This document shows, one piece after another, positions 42,331-54,748 of a stretch of 64,000 nucleotides of DNA. The notes under the pieces are model-generated. The model searched no databases. It had not been told where the DNA came from and was given only the letters and a program-made list of their open reading frames with translations. This stretch comes from Cristatella mucedo. Lineage: Eukaryota > Bryozoa > Phylactolaemata > Cristatellidae. Positions within the stretch are counted from its first letter, which is position 1; each line of letters opens with the position of its first letter. A program made the translations under genes and the position numbers. The stretch is from contig WPIO01000027.1 in NCBI GenBank assembly GCA_009760855.2, forward strand, positions 1,425,001 through 1,489,000. The letters are read 5' to 3'.

Positions 42331-43834
42331 AATCCCTGAAATCTTACATTATTTTATACTGTATTACTCCATTCCTTTTGAGCCAGAGTATATGTATATG
42401 TAAATATGTGTACATATACTTGTATATATGCTACACATCCATGTGACGATTTAAAAAAAAACACTTTACATTTAATAGCCAGCTGTCTAGCCAAGCTGGA
42501 AGTTACTCTACTGCAGCATCAATAGCTACGTAAGTGCAAGCATACAAATGTTCTTATTTTCTAGAGATAAATGTTTCTGCCCACCCTCTTCCCCTAGCCG
42601 CACAACTTTGGGTTTTGTATATTTAAATACAAAACCTGCCTTACGAAATGAACAGTGAATGCTATCTCGATTAAGGTGCTATTGGCATTCGAAAAGTATG
42701 TCAGATTACTTTGCAATCGCATTGATAATGATTGCTACTAACTAGTTGGTGCTATCGTGGGTGGTTTCACAATGCTATCGGTCGGTGCAAGTTTCTCTAG
42801 TTACTCCTCTCTAGATAAAAATTTTAATCCTGGTATTTGGGCATAGACAAGGGTTATGATCAAAAGTTATTAAAAAATTCACTTGTGCTAGCACTAAGCT
42901 CTATATTATAAGTAGCGAATGATGACTCGGCCGGTCCGCATGCCTCCCTCTTACGGTTTAGGCTAGTAAAGTGAGAAGTATCCAGTGGCTGGAGCTGAGG
43001 CTCCAGGCTGCTTCGGCAGGACATTCAAAGGGCTCTTTGGAATCCCAGAGTAAGTACTGATGGTGCTGGCCACGCTGGCTTACCCACAAGATTGTGAGCC
43101 CCGATGGCAAACACACCACTAAATGTCTGCCGGCAGCTACATCGGCTTCCGGGTCACTGGAAGCCTATTGCTGCAGCCACTGCACGTGATCAACTCATCC
43201 ACTCACACAACCTTCTAGCCATGATCATCTAATCAGTGGCAACTGATTAAAAAATGACCATAGCGACTAGCCAAGGGGCCTCTGCACGACAAGTGGCCAA
43301 AACCATCAGGTAATCACGAAAACATTACAGGAAACATAGGCCCTATGCTACTCTACCTCGTTGTGACATTGCATCCGGGCAGAGCAACTAATTTAAGTCG
43401 AAGGATACAGATGCAATTGGCATCGTCTAAATGCATATCACGTATAGACTGAAACATGTAGATTTATATACCATATTAGCATCAACAGTGGCATACAATC
43501 AGGTAACTACAGCTGCACTGAGTTTGGTTACACCAGTCATACAGTATAGCATGGAACCGACTACTGATGTAGTGCTATCAATGGCTCAGTGACAAAAAAC
43601 ATGTTTTTTAAGGCAACAATCAACGAATCGACCATGGAACACTTGCATTCTCGGGCTCTAAATTAATTTTTTCCCATGACATCCCTCTGGACCGACGATA
43701 TCTTGGAACTTAGCTCCATACGCAGTGCATCCAGCAGAGCAGGATGAGGCAGCCCCTTGGGTGAAATGACTTCTTACTTCCCGACTCGGGTCGTCCATTA
43801 GAGTCCTGAAGCAAAATTTTCTTTATTGCCCATT

Positions 43835-43990
43835 GCAATAATAAAAAAATAATAATAATACATTTGCATAGCACCCTCAGATAAATTATTCTCTTTCTAG
43901 CCACTTTACATATGCCACGGAACTGATAGCAGCTATAGCTCTTCTGCCACTATTTAAATGAGGCTGTTGAACCAGCTAACCTTCGTTTTA
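43835..43990. mobile_element. Back-to-back LINE-B-type and SINE-2 tails
   Basis: A reversed LINE-B/SINE-1 tail (aataataatacatttgcata to ctttctagccactttacata) runs directly into the plus-strand end of a SINE-2 (gatagcagctatagctcttc to aaatgaggctgttgaaccag). No heads are present. Confidence 0.62.
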
Positions 43991-44575
43991 ACCTTACTCG
44001 GCTGGCTGACCAGAGGCTGGTGGTAACTATTTTTGTTTGCCGTTTTGTGAGTTAGCATATATGGCATGACTCACAAATCAACTTTTGCATACACAAAAAC
44101 GAACATGCTTCACTTCCAGAAAAGTTGCTGCCATTACAGAACTGGACGATGCTGGCGATGCATTGCTTTTGGTCTTGCTCCACGAAGCCAAGACTGAGCC
44201 TCCTGCTTAATGGCATCAGAGCAGCACATACACAAGTAACGTCTGATATTAAGTTTCTATTCGGAAAATGCGTGCATTAGCCATCGAGGGCTACTATTTA
44301 CCTCCTCACTATCGATTTAAGCAGATGAGCTCGAGCCTTCTTCATTATGCTGCAGCTCTCAAAGTGCAGGGAATTTATGCATCTACCATGACACACACAA
44401 CTTACTATTTTTAAACGACTTCAGGCAGAACAGTCATTTTGACAGAATCAAATGAGCTTGCTGTTCGTAGCAAGATTCTTCAGCACTTGTGCCCAGTCAG
44501 GGAGCAGTGACCGTTCTTGACCGAGCAGAAGCCTGTGCAAAGGGTTGGGCAAGCTATTGAGCTGTTCACCTGTGG

Positions 44576-44631
44576 CCAGTGCTAATTGGACCCTGACTAC
44601 CCTGTTGCCAGTGCTAATTGGACCCTGACTA
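44576..44631. repeat. Tandem duplication, 32-bp period
   Basis: The block ccagtgctaattggaccctg followed by actat or actac occurs twice, starting at 44576 and 44608, with no mismatch over 24 bp. Confidence 0.9.
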
Positions 44632-46271
44632 TCTCTGCCACGAAAGTCAACTTGCGATTTCTTTAATTCGAGCATTAGGAGCTTCGTGCATTGTAATCGT
44701 AGGTTTAAATGTCGTATAAGCTATCTAAATATGAGAATTTATTCAATTAAAGCTACACCTTTGTCAACAGTGTTTGTCCTTTGCCGATACTTATGTGGAC
44801 TAGTCAGCCGGCTAATCACTGGAGTGGGAGAAGTTGTTTTCATGCAGCCAAGTGGAATACTTTCTAAGGCATCGGCAATATTGATTGGTGCTTTGTGTTC
44901 TGCTATTGTCTGAACATCTGCACGAGTGAAGCTGCTTCCATGGCTCATTTGCCACACTTCGAGGCGTTATGTCACAACTGCCGCATTACACGGCTTCTCA
45001 CGGATCTCCAATCACTCCCCACCAAGCAGTGCACTGTGGCTTCAAGGTCCCGAAATGGCACAGGCAAGGCAAACGATAGCTATGATGCAATGTGGCCACG
45101 ACCACGTTGTTTTGCTGTGGGATGCACCGTCCGTTGGTGCTCAGAACATAAGCTCACGAGCATAAGCTGCCGTGGTGTGCCTCGATCAACGCCGGCTCCT
45201 CACCGGCATCTGCCATTATGTTCAATTCACAGTGGACCCTTCATGATAACTCTGAGTGCCAATTAGGTTATTGCTTTTTCGAAAGAAAAATTTAGAACCA
45301 CGACCACCGCTGCATGCAAGCTTTCATAGCTAGGATGTACCTATCCTAGTGATGTAGACAGCAAACTAATAATAATAATAACATGATAATAATAGGAAGA
45401 GGATAAGTACAACCGTTGGAACGTGCCTCTAGGCTCACTGCCGTCCGACGACTACCAACAGGGCAATAGCTGCTTTTAGCGGCTCGAAAAGACGGAAATG
45501 AGTAGCCAGTGGCAGCAGCTGTGTTCCAACGGTGCCAGTGCACAGTCTGATCAACCCTGGCACACCGGTTTTGATCTGTGACACAGCAGCGGCAGCCGAG
45601 AGAGCTGTCAGCACCTTAGTTTCATCACGTCTTATTTAAGGACACAAGCACTGCTTCTGCCTACGCAGGCAGCTACAACATCGGAACGTCACTGGCGCTG
45701 ATGATGGATGGTCGGCAACCTTGCCGCTCTGGCGACGACCGAACTTGCAAGCTTCGACGAGCGGGCAGGAAATCGGTGCATGGCCACCAGGGGAGTCGCC
45801 TTCGCTGCACGTCCACTCCTTACCAACAGTGCTGCTGCTGCCGCCACCGCTGCTGAGTAGAAAAGCCAGAGCAGCAGGGCTGCGCCCAGATTATCACACC
45901 CTCCCTCAGGTCCCCCACCACTCGGCGCCACGGGTCGTGGGCAGCAAGAAGAAGCAGCGGGGCCTAAGACCGAGGCCGACCTACCGGTGCAGCGGTAGAG
46001 GAAGGGAGGGTAAGGCTGACAGTGCAGCACCTCGTTTTCGGTACAGAGGAGCTGAGCTGGCTCGCTGGTAGCAACCCAACTGGCCAAAAGCATTGCCGGT
46101 GGTCTCGACGCTTTGCCGAGCGCCGAGGCCTTCTTGATCGCCACACACCCCCACCCAACCCCAAGCCCGGCGGCACAGGATGGAGAGTCGGGGTTGGGGA
46201 CTCGTGGCAGGACTGACAAGATGCATCTTTCAGTTTCTTACCTACACTGCCCACCCCCCAACTCTGGGGGG

Positions 46272-46455
46272 GGGGGCTCGCGGCCCAGCGGTAAGGTATT
46301 TGCACTTCACGACCCTGGGCTCGAATTCTTCGACAGGCATCCTTTATTGACCACTTCGAGAGGTGACGATTGATAGCTATTAAGACTGAGAACCTCGGGG
46401 GGGGGGGCCCCCCCCCCCGAAGATGGGCGGTGCCATATTTAAATTGCAGGAGGCT
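46272..46455 (+). mobile_element. SINE-2 copy interrupted by a G/C palindrome
   Basis: Head gcggcccagcggtaaggtat with B-box-like gggctcgaattcttc, then body atcctttattgaccactt and gattgatagctattaag. A G11C11 tract sits at 46397-46418. The tail ends ggaggctaattgcaccagct. Confidence 0.62.
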
Positions 46456-46697
46456 AATTGCACCAGCTCTTGGGCACAGCAAGCCAAGGCAGGCCCTCTT
46501 CACCTCCCACCCACCCATACCGGAATCCTCTGCAAAGGGACCAATGGGTGCATGACAGCTGCTTGACAAGCCCCTTAATCTAAGTCTGATCTGGCTCTGA
46601 CAAGGTCAAGGCTCCGAGCCATCTTGAGCATTAGCCCAGGTATTCCTGTGATACACCTGGCTCTTTTTTTCTGGTCACTCCCAACCCAAATATGAGC

Positions 46698-46850
46698 AGT
46701 GATAGTGCAGGAGGTAAGGTGTTTGCTCACTCTTCGCGACTAAGGTCGTGGGTTCGAATCCTGCAGTGGGCGATCGTTTATTGCCAACTGCAAGCAGTGG
46801 CGAAGGCTCTTCTGCCGGTATATTGATGAGGTTGTAAAATCAGCTAATAT
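46698..46850 (+). mobile_element. SINE-2 copy
   Basis: B box gtgggttcgaatcctgcagt, body gcgatcgtttattgccaact and gcgaaggctcttctgcc, tail gaggttgtaaaatcagctaa. Confidence 0.78.
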
Positions 46851-47811
46851 CGTTTTAAATATTATAATGCTTCTCACTATGTAGCCACTGCAGAGCATGC
46901 TGACACACTCACCTATATGGAGAGGCACGAGAACGGATTAGAATTATCACAAAGGACAGCTACATGCACGCAAAACAAACACAACTCGGCAAACAGCTGG
47001 CTTTCTACAGCGGCTTGAATGTAAAGTTCAAAGCTGCAATGATCTGTCTAGTGTGCACAGATGATAAGAGAAAAAAACGCAATGCAATGGAATGGGACGA
47101 GGCAGCACTTCACATGCAGGGTTCAGAAATCAGAAGATCGGCTCGGCCTGATTACTTGCTCACGTGATTGACCCGAAGCAGAAGCCCAAGGACAGGCCAC
47201 AGCCCACATGGCTTTTTAACTTATCAGTGCTACTAGTGACGATATAACTGCTTGCAACGTTATTCTGCCTCGCTCTTTAAAAGTGTCAGTGGACTATCAG
47301 ACCCTATTAAGCAAAGTCAGTCGTCATTGTAGGCTCATCGTTCAAAGGCATCTGTGACACACAGGGCGAGTGGGCAGCACGAGCAGAGGCCGTTCAGTAG
47401 TGAGGCAAAGTAAACGCTAGCAATCGGTACGTTGGTGAGGGCTTGTGCAAGTGTCACACAATGGTGAGCCCTGACTGGTGACAAAGGCCTTCCGGCCATG
47501 ACCAGGCAGCCCCCAACCAAAGAGCTGGCAGTTTGGAGGTCAACCACCAGGTCTTGAGTATTCTAGAATTTGGACAGGAGCAGTCACGGTGACAGCCACT
47601 GACTTCCCATAATGTGAACGTCCCATAATTTATTTGGGAGGGCTGGCAGGAGCAGCTCCTGGATGGAGCACGAACAAAAGCCCAGAGAGATTGTCGGAGT
47701 TCACATACGTTGGCAGAGGCTGGGACTAATCTAGAACTGCAATACAGCTGTATCGGTTAAGCTAGCCAATGTGCTTTATCCTTTGCCATCACCACGACGT
47801 GGTGGAGGTGA

Positions 47812-47980
47812 GCCGTAATGGCTCACTAGGTAAGGTGGTTGCTTTTCACGACCTCGGCCCCCAGGTCGTGGGTTCGAATCCTGTGGTGGGCGATCCTGTA
47901 TTGCCACTGCAAGCGGTAGTGATAGCCGTCAAGGCTTTTCTGCTGCTATACAAAAAGAGGCTGTTAAATCAGCTAGTATT
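47812..47980 (+). mobile_element. SINE-2 copy, near consensus
   Basis: Head gctcactaggtaaggtggtt, B box gtgggttcgaatcctgtggt, body gcgatcctgtattgccactg and gatagccgtcaaggctttt, tail gaggctgttaaatcagctag. Confidence 0.8.
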
Positions 47981-48276
47981 TTTTTGGAAGGGAGGCACTG
48001 GACAAGAGATAGTTTGGCGGCAAGCGCTATTACGATACCATCCCAAGCAAGCGATTGGTGGACGATCGTGAGCCCACGTGTGTTTTGCAGAGAATAAATT
48101 TACCTTCAATGACACGTGCAGAGTGCGAGACATCCGGCGAGTACTTAAAGTCACGATTGTCTGTTCCTTTCTTTCTCCGAGCCAATGCCACTAGAAAGCC
48201 GTGCAGCTCTCTGAGTGTCCGTCACTCATCAAAGCCACCAGCAGCTTTTCGAGGCTAGACCACGGGTCTTTAACAT

Positions 48277-48477
48277 CCGAAGTCCGATGTCTCTAATTCG
48301 CACACCCTCAGCTCTTGAAAGACTCTTGAAAGATAAATTCAAAGACTTGAAAGCACGGCTGCTTTCGCACGGCTGTGCTTTCAAGTCTTTGAATTTTTCA
48401 AAGGTCTTGGACGAAGGTGAAAGAAAAGGAACCTTTCAAGAGCTGAGGGTGTGCGAATTAGAGACATCGGACTTCGG
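48277..48477. repeat. Large inverted repeat (foldback)
   Basis: The outer arms 48277-48321 and 48433-48477 are perfect reverse complements over 45 bp. Inner arms 48337-48356 and 48375-48394 are perfect over 20 bp around an 18-nt loop. The spacers between outer and inner arms differ (15 and 38 nt). No ORF or known element is recognised. Confidence 0.93.
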
Positions 48478-50257
48478 AGGCCAAGAAATGATCCAAGAGG
48501 GTCAGCGGGCACACAGCAAGGTCATGTGGGGCAGACATGCTTAGTGATAACGAGATTCAGGTTATGGATACCAACGTGAGTGGTATGATTAACTTATTAG
48601 TCCAATTAAAGTTCTCCAGAGAGTCAAGAAATGGGCTGAACTGGCTGCTGCCTGGGTTGTCAACATGAATTTTGAAGTCTCCTGCAATTAGGAACAGCCT
48701 GTAATGCACAATTATTTTAGTGAGGAACTCCTCTATAAACAAGTTTAACATGTAAATCGCTGCCTGCTATTGATAGGTTTCTTATGCCGATTGGTGCATT
48801 TTGTTTTGCTGCCGAGATTGACCTTCTTGGCTCTGGGCACTATTGCAGAGGCCAAGTGCAGAGCTTCGTCTTTCTTGTAATCGTCCTTTGTGGCCCAATG
48901 GTATGGTTATCCTTTGCCATCACCGTGACATGGGGGAGGGGAGGGGGAGGCACTGCACAAGTCGCCTGCAGCGCATCGCCTCTCGATGGCGATGCACGTT
49001 CTTTGCAAGGCATGCCACTTTCTTCCTGAAGCGGCAACGATCGAAGCCATGACTAGAAAACCGTCGAAAACAGACGGCCCAGTCGGTGCTGCCACTGCTC
49101 GACAAATTCCCACTCAGTCGGTGGCTGGCTTACGCTCGAAAACAATTATCGAGTCCACGGCAATTAGGTGCACACCGACCAACTTCGGCCATAATATCGG
49201 CCGAGATAGACTAGGATACAGCGCATCTGCTGAGTGGTCTGCTTTCATCTGTTCGTATGCCGGACTGCAGCCGAGTGCATGGCAGATCCATACACCCACC
49301 TTACACACACCCACCGTCTCCGGCTGGACAGGTAGAAGGATTTTCGACAGATTCCGGCCAAAGAGCCCCCTCGAAATAGCCAAAGCTGCTCGCATGGGCA
49401 ACCTCGTGGCCCTGTGGGCGGTGCCTAGCAGCAAGTAACTGTCGCAGCCTGTACTAATAGTTCCCGACGGTTGCTGTCACCCGCTACGGTTATGCCATGC
49501 CTCCGAGTGCAGTTGTTCAGATCGCTGCTGAGCAAAGGATTGCTTGGGTGCTCGTAGGGTTTGGGGGGTCTGTGGCTCAAAAAGCTCTCTCGGCGATGCC
49601 TTGGAACCGAGCAGATCCTTGGCGCGACGTGGCTGCCCACTGCCAGCAGCAGTAGCGCTGGCTGCTCGTGTGAGCCACGGCTTAGCAATCGCTCCACCGC
49701 CTGCGAGCGACGGTTGGCGGCTCAGAACGATGGAAAGCTGAATTGCACAGCGAGCCCAAATGGTCCTTTTGTTCATCGCTGGGCCATTGATTGCTGAAGC
49801 AGCAGGCTCTCCATCGACCCTTGAGTCGAAGGAAAGCCAACCGAGCCAGCCAACGATGTCGGACACCGAGGACGCCGATAGCGATACTGCTGGTGGCAAG
49901 GTCACAGGCCAGCGGTTCCCTCCTGTTGACCACCAACGAACTGCCTCTGCCCTCATGCAAGGCACGGTGATTCGCTTCAAGTAGGCTGCCCACGACCGAG
50001 CAAGCCCCTGGCTTCAGAAGCACAGGCCGCACAGCTTTGCACGTGCTGTGCGAAGGAAGTGTGCCGTGGGGCTGCTCAGCTCTGCTTGAATATCAGTGCA
50101 GAAATTCCTTTCTGATTTCAATGGAGTAAGTTTTGCTATAAATTTTCATGATCACAGATATTGAAAAACAAGGAAATTTGATTACATAAGTAGCACAACT
50201 TATCCAACCAAAATCACAAATGAGCTCCTTCAGTACAAACAGAACAGAACTTTTTCA

Positions 50258-50349
50258 GTGGGCAATCCTGTATTGCTCACTGCAAGTAGTAGTGATAGCT
50301 GTTAAGGCTCTTTTGCTGCTAAAAATGAGGCTGTTAAATCAGCAAATAC
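50258..50349 (+). mobile_element. SINE-2 copy, headless
   Basis: Only the body (gtgggcaatcctgtattgct, gatagctgttaaggctctt) and the tail (gaggctgttaaatcagcaaa) are present. This is a typical 5' truncation. Confidence 0.72.
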
Positions 50350-51375
50350 TTTTTTGCCGAGTTATGGCATTTACGAGGCACAAAGCTATACTGTAAATGT
50401 AGCTGCTTAAAAGTAACAACGTTCTCCCTCAAAAAGCCTAAAAGCATGTAACTCAATGTACTAAGATTCAAAAAGTAGGGACACAGGTCGTGCATGGTAC
50501 AGAGATAAGTGAATTTTTATTTGTAGATATGTTGCTTCCCGTTAACATGTTTAGAGGTTAGACATGGTCTGACGAATCATTTTGAATGTGTTCCTTTTAT
50601 GTGGAAATCTTCAAAACTTCAGATCCCATTTCTAACATGTTTGTCTATTGAAAGGTACCCTGAACAATTATTTAATTGGTGGACCAATCTTCTCAGTATT
50701 TTCTTGCCATGTACCCATAGCAATGCAACTCGAAAAGCGATCACTGCGGCTTTATACTGGAGTAGCATAGACCAGTGATCACATCTCCTCGATACTGTCT
50801 ATCCAGAAGGCTGCCAGCAGGCTTCTACTGCCCATATGACAGATCCAAGTTGGCACTAGCCTGCATTCCAAGGGATGACCGTCATGTGGCCGGAGGACTG
50901 CTCGGCTACAGCTTGATTCACTCCAGAATGCAACCGACCAAGTCAGGATCCATATATACCGAAAAGACACAAATATGGAAGTGAGTGATAGCAACATGAA
51001 TGGTCAATGCAACGACCTGCTGCAGCCGAAGCTGCAGAGCTTATGACAGTATTGATACAATCGCCACAAGTTGATGTATTGAATGCAACCATTTGATGCA
51101 TTGGATGCTTCGTGCTTTGTGCTGCTTTAGGGAAAGGGGTTGCCATCAAGTCACCACGTGAACGGCAGCTGCTGCAGACTCGCGGAAAAGTCAGGCATGG
51201 ATGGGTCTTCGCAGAAGAAGAGAACCACGTCCAGCAGAAAAAAGACAGTGCGGTCTAGACACTGTGACCTGCCACTTTCCTGTTGAATTATAGAGATGTA
51301 ACAGCATCGGTAGCTGGGAAGTGGTCGCTGCAGCAAAGTCAAGTGGCAAATGACGTGAAGGACAATATTTTTACA

Positions 51376-51510
51376 TTTTTAACTGATTTAACAGCCTCAT
51401 TTGTATATCGGCAGAAGAGCCTTAACGGCTATCACAAACGCTTGCAGTTGGCAATAAAAGATCGCCAACCTTAGCCGCACCTCCTTACCACCCTGGGCTA
51501 TCACGGCCAA
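51376..51510 (-). mobile_element. SINE-2 copy abutting LINE-A
   Basis: Reversed SINE-2: aactgatttaacagcctcat, agagccttaacggctatcac, and cacctccttaccaccctggg. The B box is deleted. The next base begins the LINE-A 3' end. Confidence 0.7.
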
Positions 51511-52273
51511 TGTAATGCAATGTATCTCCGGCTGTAACTCCACAAAACCATAAAGACTGTGTGGGTGTTATGCAGGAGAGTTTTGTATAATCCACTCACA
51601 GCCTAAGCGGTTCAACTTCGGTATGCATTGGGAGGCCAACACACTTCGTCTCACGCAACAAAGAGAAAGTGGGAAGCATAGCAGAGTCAGGAGAGCAGTT
51701 GAGGTAGTGAGTAGCATGAAAGTAGTAGCTCAGGACTGCTGAAAAGGATGAGCCATAGTCGGCAGCAGGAGAGTAGTTGTCGTTGTCTGAGAATTTTGGA
51801 AGCGAGTTCCACAGTCTAGGACCTGCAGAGCTAAAGCTTCTGTCGCCAACTGTCTTTAAGTGGAGGAATGGGACAGCTAATTTATTGTCCACACAGGACC
51901 TCAGGGCACGAACAGGCTGAAACTGATGCAGTAGTTCAGCTAGGTACGAAGGAGCCAAGCCGTGGTGGGCCTTGTGGGTCAGCGTAAGAACCTTGCTCTG
52001 TATCCTTTGCTCAACCGGCAACCAGCCTAGCTCTTTCAGCAAAGGTGACATGTGCTCAAACCGCTGGGACTTGAAGACCAGCCTTGCAGCCATATCCATA
52101 GTCCGCTGTAGTGGCATAATAGCTTTCTTTGGCAGCCCAGCCAAAAGGGAATTACAATAATCAAGCTGAGACAGAACTAAGGAGCTAGTTACATTTTTGC
52201 AAGCCACTGTGGAAGACAGCTGACATGCACAGCAAGCAGCACTCGGGGAAGCTGCTACTTCTGGCAACAGCAA
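51511..52273 (-). mobile_element. LINE-A, 5'-truncated copy
   Basis: A frame of about 225 codons on the minus strand reads VLSQLDYCNSLLAGLPKKA, LGWLPVEQRIQSKVL, APSYLAELLHQFQPVRAL and SSAGPRLWNSLP, nearly the same as the 32-33 kb copy. The 3' end (51511-51535) carries short ACATT-type repeats. It abuts a minus-strand SINE-2 at 51376-51510. There is no YADD core, so the copy is not autonomous. Confidence 0.87.
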
Positions 52274-53195
52274 TTCGGTTACAGGTTTATAGTAAACAAT
52301 TGTAATTTAAAACTATTCGGTCGGTGATGACCCGAACTACCGAACCGCATTAGCCATAAGCAAACTGACTAACAAGTGGCATGGGAAAAGATTGAATTCG
52401 TCCAAAGAAGTCAGCATAAATGGGCCACGGTGCTGCAGGCCAGCGGCTGGACCGACCACGGCAAGCCCGCCCTACTAGTGCCCCGGGATTGACCACATGT
52501 GACGTTCAGTCCTGGCGGTGGACTTTGTTCGGAACATCGGCTCAGCAGCCGATAGGCAGTTCTCGGTTGCAAGCAAATCTAGCCGTCGTCTCAGCAGTCA
52601 AGCTGCTGAATGCAGAGCTTTCTGGCAGTGTCTATGGCCAGTCTCAATGGAACTCAAAATCAGTCCTATACCAGAAGTGGAAGTTTGAGCAGCACGGCTT
52701 ATCTGTAAGGCCGATAAGGAGAGGGCAAGCTGGTAGCAAGGCATGCCAGAGGGAGCGTGTGACACTGACAATTGAGGCGGCTTCGGGGTCGGGCTGGAAC
52801 ACACTCCGGCACTAATAGGACTCCGTGAGATGATACAAGTTCCTGGTGGTGAGGTACCCGTGAGGGCAGCCAACATAATGCATCTGCCTTACACGATTAG
52901 CCCCCCAACACACCATAAAGCATAGCATAAATCAAAAGCTGTCACTATGGCATCGACAGCATCCTACCAGGAAGGCAGCTCTGTCCCGAATGATCTTTTC
53001 AGCATAAGGTTGAGATCACGGAAAAGTGAATCATAACTAGCAGCACACCGGATTCGAGGCAGGTGATTACATTAAGGTGCTCTACCGTGGGGCCAAGCCG
53101 TGCTTGCAGGGATAGCACGTGTGTACAGTTACACCGAGCAAAGTACGTACCCTAAGTGTTTTATACAGAAACAGGCCTATATAGTACTACTTATA

Positions 53196-53265
53196 ATAAT
53201 AATACATTTGATATAGCGCCCTCAGCAAACTCAATATCTTTCTAGGCACTTCACATGTACACAGT
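53196..53265 (-). mobile_element. LINE-B/SINE-1 type 3' tail
   Basis: Read on the plus strand, aataataatacatttgatat, agcgccctcag and atctttctaggcacttcaca are the reverse complement of the shared tail. Confidence 0.6.
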
Positions 53266-53424
53266 GTACACTGGATATACGTTAAATAAGTAGGTATGGC
53301 AATACATTTTACAACTACTAGTATACACGTTCAGTTCATTCACATACTACAGCTGGACTCGGCTCGAGCACTAAGTGGCAATTTCAAGCTGATGTGTTTA
53401 GGTCTGTGCCCCACGTCATATGAG

Positions 53425-53505
53425 TCGGCAGAGCACTAGACCGGTAACCCAGAGGTTGCAGGATGGTTCCCCACTCGAGGCAAAACTCGGACTCGGCATT
53501 CAGTC
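53425..53505 (+). mobile_element. tRNA-like SINE head or tRNA pseudogene
   Basis: The sequence gagtcggcagagcactagac (A-box-like), cggtaacccagaggttgcag and gatggttccccactcga (B-box-like) have the order of a tRNA. The acceptor and T arms do not pair well. It probably starts a third SINE type. Confidence 0.4.
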
Positions 53506-53624
53506 CCACGACATATGGCCTCTGTTTGCTCTGTGTTCTGAAATTACATACCTAATTATACGCATGCATATTCAGGTACATAAACATTTATATATGTACG
53601 TATACTTGTATACTACTACTACTA

Positions 53625-53628
53625 CTGC

Positions 53629-53660
<32 letters not shown>

Positions 53661-54088
53661 GGTTGTTATATGTCACTCTAAGAGAATTAAGTCGCTTGCC
53701 AGGTGCTTTACAACTCACTACCTGCAAGCCTGCAAGGGAATCAATAATCAAGGGTTAATTACACGTGTGGTATCACGCTTAGATAAGCATGCATCATTCT
53801 TAGGGCACCGTGCTAAATCCGACAAGAAGCCACTCTTAGAGCTGATGAATGTTCTGGCTAGTAGAGTGCACTGAATCCTGCACAGGTGCAGTGCACGAAA
53901 AGCACTGTAACAATAAAGACAAGTTCGCTGGGGCGAAGAGAGAGCTGAACGAAACAGATGTCTTTTTAATCGAGACTTAAATGATTCAAGGTAATTGCGA
54001 GTCGAGCTCCAAACTTTTGGCGCATGCGAGCTAAAGGCTATATCAGCAAAAGATTTCAATTCAGCGCAGAGGGATGCGCACGCACGCA

Positions 54089-54090
<2 letters not shown>
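53625..54090 (-). mobile_element. LINE-B-like 3' end with (ATT)n tail
   Basis: The minus strand reads ELKSFADIAFSSHAPKVW then NYLESFKSRLKRHLF, the typical end of a CR1/L2-type ORF2. The 3' UTR ends with agcacctggcaagcgactta..cttagagtgac, then a (ATT)n tail at 53629-53660. Only the C-terminal end is kept. Confidence 0.7.
53629..53660. repeat. (AAT)n, tail of a LINE-B copy
   Basis: About ten AAT units. This is the terminal repeat of the minus-strand element at 53625-54090. Confidence 0.9.

Positions 54091-54100
<10 letters not shown>

Positions 54101-54127
<27 letters not shown>
54101..54127. repeat. Short (CA)n
   Basis: About 13 CA units preceded by a gcgcgcgc stretch. Confidence 0.9.
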
Positions 54128-54604
54128 CGTGGTCTGACTCAATCTGCCCCTCTCAACCTGCCTTGGGTGGGCGACTGTGGATGCAATCATGAGCCAGCCA
54201 AGGAGAGGCAAACAAATTGACCTTGCCCATGACCTTGCCTATCATAGGAAGGCTGACTGAAGAAGGATGAGGTGGTACCATTTTCCCTCTCCACAGGCCA
54301 ACGCATTGCCTCTTCCGGGACGGCCCAATCGCTATGTCAGCAACTACTCCTGCCGCACTTTAAGGCTTGGGGGCACCATGCGATGCAATGCTGAGCCAAA
54401 ACTTTCCAATGCGGGAGTGAGTGGCTAAGTAGAGGCATAACATAAGGCAAGGAATGGGTGTGTCATAACAAAGCCGCAAGTGCTGAGCTGTTGTTACCCC
54501 TGCGGTGTTGCTAACAGCAGGGGCTATGGAATGCCCAAGCTTTAGATGTCTCTCTAGACCTCTACACAAGCTGCTCTCTCTCGAACGCACGATGCGTTGC
54601 CCAG

Positions 54605-54748
54605 GGGGAAGGCACTCACTCTTTACCATCCAGCTCGGGATGGGTCGAGTCCTGCACTGGATGATCCTTTATTGATGACAGTTATCGGTGGTGATATCCT
54701 GTCAAGGCTCTTCTACCACTATATAAACGAGGCTGCTAAATCAGCTAA
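54605..54748 (+). mobile_element. SINE-2 copy
   Basis: B-box region gggtcgagtcctgcactgga, body gatcctttattgatgacag and tgtcaaggctcttctacca, tail gaggctgctaaatcagctaa. Confidence 0.72.

Noticed and set aside
44739-44957. Minus-strand frame reading FTRADVQTIAEHKAPINIAD
   Set aside because: It looks protein-like but I cannot place it in any family. It has no clear splice partners and stops after 72 codons.
49477-49980. Minus-strand open frame of 167 codons
   Set aside because: No domain recognised. It overlaps a competing plus-strand frame in GC-balanced sequence, so it is likely chance.
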